Below, one piece after another: positions 42,948 through 51,377 of a stretch of 64,000 bases of DNA. The notes under the pieces were generated by a model that ran no database searches, was not told where the DNA came from, and saw nothing but the letters and a program-made list of their open reading frames with translations. The DNA is taken from assembly GCA_964560495.1 (NCBI GenBank), contig CAZLMM010000007.1:1-64000 (forward strand), in the 5' to 3' direction. The DNA comes from UBA5069 sp964560495. Its GTDB lineage: Bacteria > Chloroflexota > Anaerolineae > Caldilineales > Caldilineaceae. A program made the position numbers and the translations under genes. The stretch's first letter is position 1. Each line of letters begins with the position of its first letter.

Positions 42948-43120
42948 ATAGACAAAACAAATAAACATCGTACTTTGTCACACTGAGCGTAGCTGCCTGT
43001 CCTGAGCGTAGCCGAAGGAAAGTGTCCGTGGTGACGCTGGGCGAGACTCGCGGTAGGGTGAGCCGGATCTTTCGCTGCGCTCAGCATGGCATTTGTCTGA
43101 CTTCTATTTGATTCGTCTAT
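42948..43120. mobile_element. MITE-like element, copy B
   Basis: 173 bases with the same inverted ends as copy A (ATAGAC-N4-AAATA left, TATTTGATTCGTCTAT right). The interior has a different palindrome, CACTGAGCGTAG...CGCTGCGCTCAG, with CCTGAGCGTAGCCGAAGGA, a word common in bacterial intergenic repeats. A roughly 25-base piece resembling the APH core (AGGTCG-TATGCAGCCAC) lies just left of it at 42893. Confidence 0.7.
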
Positions 43121-43140
43121 GAGCTGTCAGATCCCCCGGC

Positions 43141-43527
43141 TCACCAGATCACGCGGACATCATAACGGGCGATTTCGCTGTCTCCTGTTAGAATGGGCAG
43201 GTCTTCGAGTTGGCTCTGGGCGATCAAGAGCCGATCAAAAGGGGCGCGATGGATTGCCGGCAGATCGTAGACGCGCAACGCATGTCGCAATTGGATTGGA
43301 AGAATCGTCATGCGGTGGAGATGGAGCCGGCTGGGAACGTATTGCGCTGGCGGCTCAGGCAGAATCAATGAACCCTGCGCTGTTTTGATGGCAATCTCCC
43401 AGGCGCTGGCCACACTGAAAAAGACCTCGTTGCCGCCATCCGCAATAAGATCGCGTGCAATGGAAGAGAGCCGGCGGTCGTCTGTGTTCCACCAAAGAAA
43501 AGTGTGAGTATCCAATAGGACTTTCAT
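43141..43527 (-). CDS. VapC-type PIN domain toxin
   Basis: Site-specific ribonuclease toxin, 128 residues. PIN acidic residues: LLDTHTFLWW (D6), SAWEIAIK (E), FDRLLIAQS (D) and a closing TGDSEIARYDV. The ATG at 43527 overlaps the antitoxin stop; a GTG one codon earlier is an alternative. Both partners look intact, unlike the nearby HEPN-MNT pair. Confidence 0.92.
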   Translation of the reverse strand: MKVLLDTHTFLWWNTDDRRLSSIARDLIADGGNEVFFSVASAWEIAIKTAQGSLILPEPPAQYVPSRLHLHRMTILPIQLRHALRVYDLPAIHRAPFDRLLIAQSQLEDLPILTGDSEIARYDVRVIW

Positions 43528-43748
43528 CACTCATCAAACTCCGACAGCGGTTCGTCGAAAGCAGGTGTAATGATCACCTTGCCAGCATCGTTTCCTGGAA
43601 CGCGACGTCCCCCCTTTTGCGCCAGAGGCGACAGAAGAGCAACTGGCTGACCAGCCTTGGCGATAATCACTTCTTCACCGTTGAGAACACGCCGAAGCAG
43701 TTTGGAAAAATGAGTTTTTGCCTCGTGGATATTGACGGTCGTTGACAT
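43527..43748 (-). CDS. Phd/YefM-type antitoxin of the VapC toxin
   Basis: 73 residues. TVNIHEAKTHFSKLLRRVLNGEEVIIAKAG is the DNA-binding domain of Phd/YefM antitoxins, followed by a flexible acidic tail (PAFDEPLSEFDE) that would bind the PIN toxin. GAGGTGA precedes the start. A promoter with a repeated word lies directly upstream, consistent with autorepression. Confidence 0.9.
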   Translation of the reverse strand: MSTTVNIHEAKTHFSKLLRRVLNGEEVIIAKAGQPVALLSPLAQKGGRRVPGNDAGKVIITPAFDEPLSEFDE

Positions 43749-43767
43749 TGTTTCACCTCGATAGAAG

Positions 43768-43796
43768 GTTATAGACTAAGTAGTGGACTAAGTCAA
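43768..43796 (-). promoter_or_regulatory. Promoter of the antitoxin-toxin operon with repeat operator
   Basis: Read on the minus strand: TTGACT (43796-43791), a 17-base spacer, TATAAC (43773-43768). The word ACTTAGTC occurs twice, once overlapping the -35 and once touching the -10, which suits an antitoxin-binding operator. Confidence 0.65.
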
Positions 43797-43814
43797 ATAG
43801 AGAGCCTGCCTCGA

Positions 43815-44806
43815 ATGAAATATCAAAGCGTCGTCGCTGCCCGCCGCGGCGGGCCGGAAGTTCTACACATCGTCGAAAACGAGCTGCGTCCGCCCAAACC
43901 TGGCGAAGCGTGCATCCGTGTGCTGGCGGCGGCCGTCTCCCTGCCCGATGTGGATGCGCGCTATGGCCGTTCCCCCTTCCCGCCCAAAGCGCCCTTTACG
44001 CCGGGTTACGCCATCGTCGGCGATGTGGATGCTGTAGGGGCAGACGCAACCCAGGCCAAAGCGGGGGAGCGAGCAGCCGCGCTGACCGTCTACGGCGGCT
44101 ACGCCGAATATGTGTATCTGGCCGAGAGAAGCTGATCCCCGTTCCCACTGCGCTCGACCCGGCGGAGGTCGTCCTCCTCATCCTCAACTACATCGTCGCC
44201 TACCAGACGCTGCACCGTTCAGCGAAGGTGCGAGCCGAAGACGTGGCGCTGATTATCGGCGCCAGCGGCGGCATTGGCACGGCGCTGCTGCAACTGGGTC
44301 GGCTGGCGGGGCTGAAGATGGTCGGTCTGGCGTCGGCCAGCAAGCATCCGGCGCTGCGCGAATACGGCGCGACGCTGATCGACTACAAGAGCGAGGATTT
44401 TGTTTCTGTCGTTCGCCAGATGCACCCGGGCGGTCTCGATGCTGTGTTCGATGGCGTGGGCGGGGAGTATCTGGGGTGCGGCTTCCCTTTGCTCAAACGC
44501 GGCGACGTGTGGGTCAGTTACGCCAATCCGGCCAGCCGCTGGAGGCTGGCGCGGCTGTTGGGAGCGTTCATCCGGCGCAACCTGTGGCCCGATGGCCGGC
44601 GGCTCAAGCTCTATGGCACAGGCGCAGTCAACCTGGACCGGCGGCCCTTCCTGGAAGATTGGGCTGCGCTCTTCCGGCTGCTGGCCGAGGGCAAGATCAA
44701 GCCGATGATCGCCGCTCGCTTCTCCCTGTTGCAGGCTGCCCAGGCCAACGCCCTGTTAGAAAGCGGTCAGGTGACGGGCAATGTGGTGCTTGTGGCGCAG
44801 GAATGA
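43815..44806 (+). pseudogene. MDR oxidoreductase with a single frameshift
   Basis: First frame: MKYQSVVAARRGGPEVLHIV to GGYAEYVYLAE, then a stop at 44133. Second frame: KLIPVPTALDPAEVVLLILN, Rossmann motif LIIGASGGIGTALLQLGRLAG and AVFDGVGGEYLGCGFPLLK to the C-terminal GNVVLVAQE. Adding one base near 44127 joins them into a normal MDR protein of about 330 residues. So it is either a recent pseudogene or a sequencing error. It is more distant from the two MDR genes at 37-39 kb. Confidence 0.85.
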
Positions 44807-44812
44807 CAGCCT

Positions 44813-45724
44813 TCATGCGCGATTGAAATCGGCCAGGACCTGGCCAATGGTATATCGGGCGATGCCTGCCAGCGTCTGGTTGGTCTCCTTGTAGTAGGGC
44901 AGGGCGATCAGCCCCCAGGAGAGCGCCCAGCCGCGCCCGCGCCGCCAGGTCGCATCATCCACTTGTAACGCAGCACGGAACACCTCTCGCGCTTCACCCC
45001 AAAAGAAATTCCACGCCGGCTGCAAGTCGCAGGCCGGGTCGCCCACACCCAGGCAGCCGAAGTCGATGACCGCGCTGAGCCGACCATCCACAACAAGCAA
45101 ATTGCCCGACATCAGGTCGCCATGCAGCCACACTGGAGCGCCCTCCCACGCCGGCGCGTAAAGGTCGGTTTCCCACGCCGCAGTGAGTTCAGCCAGATCA
45201 TACATGCCCTCCAGCGCGGCAATAGCGGCGCGAACGGGGGCGTCGCGCTCGGCCAGGGGCGCGCCGCGACCGGAGTTGTGGCTGCCAGGCGTCGGCCCGC
45301 CCGTCGGGTCGATGCGCTGCAAGGCGGCGATGAAGCGCGCCAAGTCCAGACTGGCCTGGCGCAAGTCGCCTATGCGCTCATGAGTCGCGTTCTCGCCTGC
45401 CAGCCACGGGCAGACTGACCAATGCCAGGGGTAGCCCTCGCCGGGCAGACCCAGGGCAAGCGGAAGCGGAACGGCCAGTGGCAAGAATGGGGCGAGTTTG
45501 GGCAGCCAATGGTGCTCCTTCTCCGCCTGTCCCACAGCCCAATGGATGCGCGGCAGCCGCACGGCCATCTCGTCGCCCAGACGAAAGAGCGCGTTGTCAG
45601 TGCCGGCGGAAGGCACAGGCTCCATGGGCAAATGCGCCCAATCGGGAAACTGCGTCGCCAGCAACCGCCTCACCAGGAAGGTGTCGATGTCGAGCTCATC
45701 ATCGTGCATTTTTCGTGTGGACAT
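44813..45724 (-). CDS. Aminoglycoside phosphotransferase (APH) family protein
   Basis: 303 residues of the APH/choline-kinase fold. NALFRLGDEMAVRLPR is the ATP-binding lobe, WLHGDLMSGNLLV the catalytic loop (Asp and Asn) and AVIDFGCLGVGDPACDL the metal-binding DFG-like segment. Members phosphorylate aminoglycosides, homoserine-like or other small hydroxyl compounds, so resistance is not implied. The start at 45724 (MSTRKMHDDELD) lacks a clear ribosome binding site; 45709 is an alternative. It converges on the frameshifted MDR gene seven bases away. A degenerate copy of its core lies at 41286. Confidence 0.88.
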   Translation of the reverse strand: MSTRKMHDDELDIDTFLVRRLLATQFPDWAHLPMEPVPSAGTDNALFRLGDEMAVRLPRIHWAVGQAEKEHHWLPKLAPFLPLAVPLPLALGLPGEGYPWHWSVCPWLAGENATHERIGDLRQASLDLARFIAALQRIDPTGGPTPGSHNSGRGAPLAERDAPVRAAIAALEGMYDLAELTAAWETDLYAPAWEGAPVWLHGDLMSGNLLVVDGRLSAVIDFGCLGVGDPACDLQPAWNFFWGEAREVFRAALQVDDATWRRGRGWALSWGLIALPYYKETNQTLAGIARYTIGQVLADFNRA

Positions 45725-45934
45725 GGAAAGAAGATCCCAGACAGGATGGACAAGTTGCATCGAAAGGCCCAATGAGAGACAGTCTATGCGCGCGCCGCCG
45801 TTATCCCCAAACGAGCGGGCAAATTTGGGGCGCACCTGCCTTTGGATAGGCGAAGGCAGTCGCGCATTGCTATATGATGTCTATGACCTATGCACCGCTA
45901 TTTTTTGCACCGATATACACAAAGGAAGCGCATC

Positions 45935-46243
45935 ATGGATCGAAAAGACACTCGCAACCCCCTGGCAGCAGGATTGTTCCTCATTGGCCTCGGCGTCCTG
46001 GCGTGGACAGGATGGTGGTGGCCGGGCATCATGGTTGTGTTGGGCATCTCCATCGGCGCAGGTCTGGTCTTTCGCGGCCGCTACCGCGAGGGCATCGTGA
46101 CCGCAGCCATTCTCTTTTCCATTCCTCTCGTGACCAGTTTCCTGACCAATACAGACATCCCCTGGGATATCTTCGTGCCAATGATGCTCATTGGCGCAGG
46201 CGTGGTGGTGTTGATCAAAGCGTTTTACCTGCGCGAAGCGTGA
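45935..46243 (+). CDS. Small membrane protein, four helices
   Basis: 102 residues: NPLAAGLFLIGLGVLAWTG, WWPGIMVVLGISIGAGLVF, GIVTAAILFSIPLVTSFL and FVPMMLIGAGVVVLIKAF, with PWDIF between. It resembles LiaF-like transmembrane domains. AAGGAAG lies ten bases before the ATG. The GTGA at its end starts the next gene. It heads a six-gene chain with mostly overlapping starts and stops (45935-50250). Confidence 0.75.
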   Translation: MDRKDTRNPLAAGLFLIGLGVLAWTGWWWPGIMVVLGISIGAGLVFRGRYREGIVTAAILFSIPLVTSFLTNTDIPWDIFVPMMLIGAGVVVLIKAFYLREA

Positions 46244-46785
46244 ATACGTCCACTCCACCCACCATTGAAACTGCGCGGTTGCGGCTGCGCCTCATGCAGG
46301 CGGACGATTTCGACGCCCTCCTGCACATCTTCACCGACCCCAGGGTCATGGCATCCTTCGATAGCGAGCCTTTCACCCCGGCCCAAATGCAGGGCTGGTT
46401 GAACCGCAACCTGGAACATGAAGAGCAATTCGGATACGGCCTGTTTTCTGTCGTGCGCAAAGCCGATGGCCTGCTCATCGGCGATTGCGGCCTGGAACAG
46501 ATGACCATCGCCGGCCAGCCTGCCGCTGAACTGGGCTATGATTTTCGCAGCGATGTTTGGAACCAGGGCTACGCCAGCGAAGCGGCTTGCGCCGTGCGTG
46601 ACTACGCCTTCGACGTTCTGGATCTGCCCCAATTGGTCAGCCTCATTCGCGTGGGCAATCTCGCCTCCAAACGGGTGGCGGAGAAGGTGGGGATGCGCTG
46701 CGCCGATGAATTGGAACGTTATGGAATTCGCTATTGGCAGTTTGTCCTTCAATCACACAAAGAAGAGTCGAGAGATCCCAAATGA
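46240..46785 (+). CDS. RimJ/RimL-type GNAT N-acetyltransferase
   Basis: 181 residues beginning at a GTG that overlaps the previous stop. IETARLRLRLMQADDFDALLHIF is the typical N-terminus, VVRKADGLLIGDCGLEQM and AAELGYDFRSDVWNQGYASEAA hold the acetyl-CoA site, and LVSLIRVGNLASKRVAEKVGM completes the fold. It overlaps the next start by four bases. Substrate unknown. Confidence 0.9.
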   Translation: MNTSTPPTIETARLRLRLMQADDFDALLHIFTDPRVMASFDSEPFTPAQMQGWLNRNLEHEEQFGYGLFSVVRKADGLLIGDCGLEQMTIAGQPAAELGYDFRSDVWNQGYASEAACAVRDYAFDVLDLPQLVSLIRVGNLASKRVAEKVGMRCADELERYGIRYWQFVLQSHKEESRDPK

Positions 46786-47399
46786 AAAGGTTGATGATCG
46801 TGTTCGGCGGCTTCGTTGGGCTGATAGTTCTTGGCGTCGTCGCCGCCATCGTACTCACGCCCTGGATGAACCGCTGGGGCGCGACCGACGAAGAGCTTTC
46901 CGTCGCGCTTCCCGGCGATGAGCTTGTCCCCAACCCGGCCGTTTTTATCAACCGCGCTGTCACGGTTCAGGCCAGCCCAGAACAGATCTTTCCCTGGCTG
47001 GTGCAGCTGGGCGCCGACAAAGGCGGCATGTACAGCTACACCTGGTTGGAGTCCCTGATACGCTGCCCCCAGGTCAATGCAGAGCGCATCCATGAGGAAT
47101 GGCAGAATCTGCAAGTCGGCGACCAGGTCAAGATGTGCGTTGGCGAATTCGCCCCGCCGCCATACATCGTTGCCCAGATTCATCCCGACCGTGCGCTTGT
47201 ATTGGGACACCAGGAAAATGGGGAGTGGGTGGACTTATGGCAGTTCATCCTTACGCCTCAGAGTGACGGCGCCACCCGCCTGCTCGTGCGCACCCGCACC
47301 ATGATGACCGGCGGCTTCTGGGACCTCATCCGCCCAGGCGTGTTCATCATGGAGCGTGGGATGCTGCAAGGGGTCAAGGCGCGCGCCGAGAAAGAGTAA
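46782..47399 (+). CDS. SRPBCC-like lipid-binding fold protein with N-terminal membrane anchor
   Basis: 205 residues. One membrane helix at 5-27 (MIVFGGFVGLIVLGVVAAIVL) is followed by a START/SRPBCC-like domain: VTVQASPEQIFPWLVQLGADKGGMYSY, QVGDQVKM, FILTPQSDGATRLLVRTR and a C-terminal helix IMERGMLQGVKARA. The family binds small hydrophobic ligands. ATGA overlap with the acetyltransferase gene. Confidence 0.85.
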   Translation: MKRLMIVFGGFVGLIVLGVVAAIVLTPWMNRWGATDEELSVALPGDELVPNPAVFINRAVTVQASPEQIFPWLVQLGADKGGMYSYTWLESLIRCPQVNAERIHEEWQNLQVGDQVKMCVGEFAPPPYIVAQIHPDRALVLGHQENGEWVDLWQFILTPQSDGATRLLVRTRTMMTGGFWDLIRPGVFIMERGMLQGVKARAEKE

Positions 47400-47403
47400 G
47401 AAC

Positions 47404-48333
47404 GTGTCCAAAGAAAAGACGCTGCAGCGACAACCGGCGCTCGATTGGCTGGTTCCATTGATCGCCTTGCTCGCCGCCGTTGCAGCCGGCGCGGGCCTGT
47501 TCATGCGTGGCGGCGATGGAGCATTCACCTTTACCACGTTGCATGGCGCAACAGCAGAAATGTATGGCCGGGGTTTATATCAATACGATACACTCTTGAT
47601 CGGCGCTGGCTTCCGGGGAGCGGATGCCGTCACCCTGTTGATCGCCATCCCGCTGTTGCTGGTCGCATACGTTTCCTATCGGCGCGGCTCCCTGGTCGGG
47701 CGCGTCGTGATGACCGCAGCCCTGACCTATTTCCTCTACATCGGCGTCTCCATGGCTCTTGGGGCGGCGTTCAATTCCCTGTTCCTGTGCTACACGGCTC
47801 TATTCTCGGCCAGTCTCTTCGCTGTCATCGTCGCCATGAGCACACAAGATGCGGAGATGCTGGCGAAACGGGTGCAACCTGGCTTCCCCTACGGCGGCAT
47901 CGCCATCTTCATGTTCGTCGCCGGTCTCGGCACGCTGATGGTGTGGATGAGCGAAGTGATTGGCCCACTGAGCAACGGCCAGGCGCCCGAGCTGTTGGGA
48001 CCGTACACCACCATGTTCACCCACGCGTTCGATTCGGCGGTGATCACGCCGGCAGCCATCATCACCGGCGTCTTTCTCTTGCAGCGCAGAGCAATTGGCT
48101 ATCAACAGGCCGCCTCCATTCTCATTCTGTGCGTGTTGATCGGATGTGTAGTCATCGGACAGACCATCAGCCAGACCCTGGCAGGCATCGTTTTCCCCGT
48201 GGGCGTCTACATCGGCATGGTCGGCTCGTGGCTGATCATGGGCGCGTTCGCCCTTGGGCTGACTGTGGCCTTCTTTCGCAACATCTCCAGGGTTTCATCC
48301 AACAAAAACATGGCGATGGAGAATCGAGTATGA
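47404..48333 (+). CDS. Polytopic membrane protein, uncharacterised
   Basis: 309 residues starting at a GTG four bases after the previous stop, with eight or nine membrane helices (WLVPLIALLAAVAAGAGLF, ADAVTLLIAIPLLLVAYVSY, TYFLYIGVSMALGAAFNSLF, and more). MYGRGLYQYDTLLIGAGFRGAD and MVWMSEVIGPLSNGQAPELLG are conserved-looking loops. I cannot name a family with confidence. It overlaps the next gene by four bases. Confidence 0.75.
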   Translation: MSKEKTLQRQPALDWLVPLIALLAAVAAGAGLFMRGGDGAFTFTTLHGATAEMYGRGLYQYDTLLIGAGFRGADAVTLLIAIPLLLVAYVSYRRGSLVGRVVMTAALTYFLYIGVSMALGAAFNSLFLCYTALFSASLFAVIVAMSTQDAEMLAKRVQPGFPYGGIAIFMFVAGLGTLMVWMSEVIGPLSNGQAPELLGPYTTMFTHAFDSAVITPAAIITGVFLLQRRAIGYQQAASILILCVLIGCVVIGQTISQTLAGIVFPVGVYIGMVGSWLIMGAFALGLTVAFFRNISRVSSNKNMAMENRV

Positions 48334-49142
48334 AGATTGCAGCGTTGGTTGTCGGTGTTTTTGTGGGCATTGCGGCGCTGGGCTGGCTGGGCTTGCAGGT
48401 GAAGCCGCGGTCGTTTGCGCCCCACTCGGAACGCACGCCAGAGGTGAAAACAATCCCTCTGCCGGCTGGCCTGCCTGCGCCAGTGGAGCGCTTCTACAAA
48501 ACGGTCTACGGCGACCAAATTCCGGTCATCGAGACGGCTGTCATCAAAGGCCGGGCGACCATGAACCCCGGCGTGACCATGCCGGCGCGCTTTCTCTTCG
48601 TCCACAACGCCGGCAAGGATTATCGTCACTACTTCGAGGCGACCTGGTTCGGGCTGCCTATTATGAAGGTCCAAGAGCGATTCATCGAAGGCAAGAGCCT
48701 CTTCGAGTTGCCCTTTGCTACGTATGACAACGACGCCAGCATCAACCAGGGCGCCAACCTGGCGGTGTGGGCCGAGGCGACCTGGTTTCCGTCCATCTGG
48801 GTCACAGACCCGCGGGTGCGCTGGGCGCCGGTCGACGACAACACTGCGCTGATGTATGTGCCCTTTGGCGACGATGAAGAGAACTTTGTCATGCGCTTCA
48901 ACCCGCAGACGGGGTTGCTGGACAGTATGGAAGCCATGCGCTATCGCGACGCCGGCGACCAGGCCAAGAAGATTCTGTGGATCACGCGCAGCGAACCGGG
49001 GCCAACCATCAACGGCACGCCCCTCAGCGCCGTCGGCTCGGCCATCTGGCTGGATCAGGGCAGACCGTGGGCCACCTTCTTCCTCGAAGACGTGGTCTAC
49101 AACGTGGATGTAAGCGAATACATTCGCCAGAAGGGTGAGTGA
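48330..49142 (+). CDS. DUF6544-like protein with N-terminal membrane anchor
   Basis: 270 residues. Helix at 3-24 (IAALVVGVFVGIAALGWLGL), then LPAPVERFYKTVYGDQIPVIETAVIKGRATM, YFEATWFGLPIMKVQERFIEGKS, NQGANLAVWAEATWFPSIW and RWAPVDDNTALMYVPFGDDEE. This pattern matches DUF6544, a family of unknown function with a lipocalin/START-like look. The start overlaps the previous stop (ATGA). Confidence 0.8.
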   Translation: MKIAALVVGVFVGIAALGWLGLQVKPRSFAPHSERTPEVKTIPLPAGLPAPVERFYKTVYGDQIPVIETAVIKGRATMNPGVTMPARFLFVHNAGKDYRHYFEATWFGLPIMKVQERFIEGKSLFELPFATYDNDASINQGANLAVWAEATWFPSIWVTDPRVRWAPVDDNTALMYVPFGDDEENFVMRFNPQTGLLDSMEAMRYRDAGDQAKKILWITRSEPGPTINGTPLSAVGSAIWLDQGRPWATFFLEDVVYNVDVSEYIRQKGE

Positions 49143-49145
49143 GAA

Positions 49146-50250
49146 ATGGACGATCCCCGACAGATCGCTGCCGCCATGAAAGACGCGCTTCTGCGCAAGC
49201 TGGGCGACGAGATCGACCTGATCTTTGAGTACGGCTCATATCTGCGGGGCGCAACGCACAAATACTCAGACTTCGACATCTCCTATGTTCCCGTTCACGA
49301 GGCGACACACGAGAGCATCACCGTGCTGGTGGGCGACAAGCTCTTCGATCTCTATCCCATCCGCTGGTCGACCCTGGAGCAAATGGCAGAGTTCCGCAAC
49401 GTCAGCGCCACTGTGCTCCTGAGCAGCCGCATCGTCTATCAGCGCACAGAGGCGGCCGCTGGGCGCTTCGAGACTCTGGCGGCCAGACTGCGCTTGCTGC
49501 AACAGCCCGAAGCGCGCCCCAACATGCTGCGGCGGGCAATGGAGCTCTACCAGGGCGTTGGCTATGACTACTACCTGCTGAAAACGCAGGCAGAGGCCGG
49601 GCGTCAGTGGGATTGCTTGCGCTGCGCCCAGTCCATCCTCAGGAGCGTGCTGCACTGCCTGGCCGTAGCCAATCAGACGTGCATCGACACACGCAAACTG
49701 GAACAGGTCTTGGCGTTGCCCAACCTGCCGCCAGGATTCGCCGAAACCGTCCAGCGCGTGAGTACAGCGTTCGAGCCAGCCGAATTGCTTGCTGCTGTCG
49801 AGACGCTCCTGCGCACCGCTCGGGAGCTACTCCTGGCGGAACAGCAGCGCACCTTGACCAGCGGAGCGACCTTTGCGGAGGCGTTTCATGCCGGATACCC
49901 GGAACTGAAACGAGACTTGCAGGGTATCATGCTGGCCTGTGAGCGCCAGGACATGTTCACACTCAAAGCCTCGCTGCTCTCCCTCTATCATGAAATGTCC
50001 TATGCCGCCGGACGCGTGATCACAGGGGGTGGAGTATTCGGGCTTCAATAGCCTGTCCGAGTACGAGCAAGACCTGGCGGGCTTTGGTTTTCCCAGCCTG
50101 CTGCCTCCCGTCGCAGCGGGCGATTTTGCAGAGACACACCTTCGTTGCCTGGCCTTCGATCGACGCCTGCAGGAGTTCCTGAACGAACGCTCGGTCGGGC
50201 TGAATGCATTCGCTACGCTGGAGGAGCTGCAAAAGCATCTTCAAGAATAA
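49146..50250 (+). pseudogene. Nucleotidyltransferase-domain protein with C-terminal frameshift
   Basis: First frame (49146-50051): nucleotidyltransferase motif LIFEYGSYLRGATHKYSDFDISY at about 26-48, then a helical substrate-binding region (RAMELYQGVGYDYYLLK) as in kanamycin-type nucleotidyltransferases. After RVITG the frame breaks at a G5 run (50025-50029). Removing one G continues as EYSGFNSLSEYEQDLAGFGF to LNAFATLEELQKHLQE, ending at 50250. The intact protein would be about 367 residues. The shortened 301-residue form keeps the catalytic domain and may still be made. Confidence 0.8.
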
Positions 50251-50407
50251 ATCGGGTGTGCTTCAAGTTAGGGGCAGGTTGCCCTACGGGCATGAGGTGG
50301 GCGGCGAACTCAGGCCGCTTTGCAGAGCAGAACCTTCTCCACCGCCCACCTTGCGTCCCTACCGTGAATTACACCCGCATAGATCAACCTGATCCGGAGA
50401 ACGTCTT

Positions 50408-51202
50408 ATGTCCACTTTCACACAAACGGGCGCTGTCGACTGGGATGTGTTGGAGTCCCGGCTGCGGCCCAGCTTCATTGATCATGTGGCGCAGATGCGT
50501 CAGTCATTGTCCTATGAATTCATCCGCCAGGCGTATGGCCACACAATTCCTCAGGCCAGCGCCTATGCCACAGCGATGCTCGGCTGCGACCCTAAGCACC
50601 GCTACGATGGTTGGCTGGTGGAGATCACAGCCGCTTACCACTCTCTGGATGAGTGTGGCGTGAGCGGATATGTGGATCTGATCGAGCGCATGAGCACCCG
50701 CCAGGGCGTCGAGGCGCTGCTGGCCCAGACCGCCATTCCGACGGAGCGCTTTGGCGGGTTGGCGCACCTGCTCCGCTATTGGATCATCCCCCAACAGCAC
50801 CCGGCCCGCGAGCTGGTCGACCCGGAAGATGCAACAGGCAAGGAGTACATCGGGTTGCTCAAGCAAGCATGGATCGCTGGCAGCCTGGATGTACTGGAAC
50901 ACGGACGCAGCGCCGAGGACCGACGCCAACTGGCGACAAAATTGGGCATCCCGCTGGACTTCGTCGTCGGGCTGGTGCACCGCGCCGATATGCGCCGGCT
51001 GCCCTTTCACAGCCGCAAGACCATCAACCATCTCATCCACGCCGGCGCCGGGAGCATTGCAACGTTGGCGGCTGCCGACCCGCAGGCCCTGGTAGAACAG
51101 GTGCTGACATACGGCCAGAGCATCGGCAAGGATCTGCGCTATGGCGTCGAGCCGATGGGCAGCGCGCTCATCGCCCGCGTTCTGCCGCCGCTGGTGAAGT
51201 AG
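50408..51202 (+). CDS. DUF4332-like helix-hairpin-helix protein
   Basis: 264 residues, soluble. The C-terminal half reads DFVVGLVHRADMRRLPFHSRKTINHLIHAG, TLAAADPQALVEQVLTYGQSIG, resembling DUF4332/HhH domains that may bind nucleic acid. The N-terminal half (DHVAQMRQSLSYEFIRQAYG) is helical. GGAG lies eight bases before the ATG. The 157 bases before it hold no gene. Function unknown. Confidence 0.65.
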   Translation: MSTFTQTGAVDWDVLESRLRPSFIDHVAQMRQSLSYEFIRQAYGHTIPQASAYATAMLGCDPKHRYDGWLVEITAAYHSLDECGVSGYVDLIERMSTRQGVEALLAQTAIPTERFGGLAHLLRYWIIPQQHPARELVDPEDATGKEYIGLLKQAWIAGSLDVLEHGRSAEDRRQLATKLGIPLDFVVGLVHRADMRRLPFHSRKTINHLIHAGAGSIATLAAADPQALVEQVLTYGQSIGKDLRYGVEPMGSALIARVLPPLVK

Positions 51203-51216
51203 AGCTTGGGGCGAAT

Positions 51217-51374
51217 ATGATGAGTCATGAATCGTATACCATCAAGCCCTTTCCACCTGCGCGACGATCACCTTTGACCACGATGTCATTGACGGCGCGC
51301 CTGCCACCCGCTTCCTGCAGCAGTTCAAAGATTTGATCGAAAGCGGATGCGGGCTGTTCGATGAGGGGAAGTAA
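51217..51374 (+). pseudogene. Internally deleted 2-oxoacid dehydrogenase E2-like gene
   Basis: Starts MSHESYTIKPFPPARR, the N-terminus of stand-alone E2-catalytic-domain proteins. After a frame change it runs straight into ITFDHDVIDGAPATRFLQQF then KDLIESGCGLFDEGK and a stop, which is the C-terminal active-site region (TFDHxxxDGAPA) of the same family. Roughly 200 central codons are missing. The next gene starts three bases later. Confidence 0.65.
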
Positions 51375-51377
51375 CCA

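Noticed and set aside
44813..45724. Antibiotic-resistance determinant
   Set aside because: The APH-like gene, and likewise the AadE-like gene at 55156, belong to broad families; nothing here shows a drug substrate.
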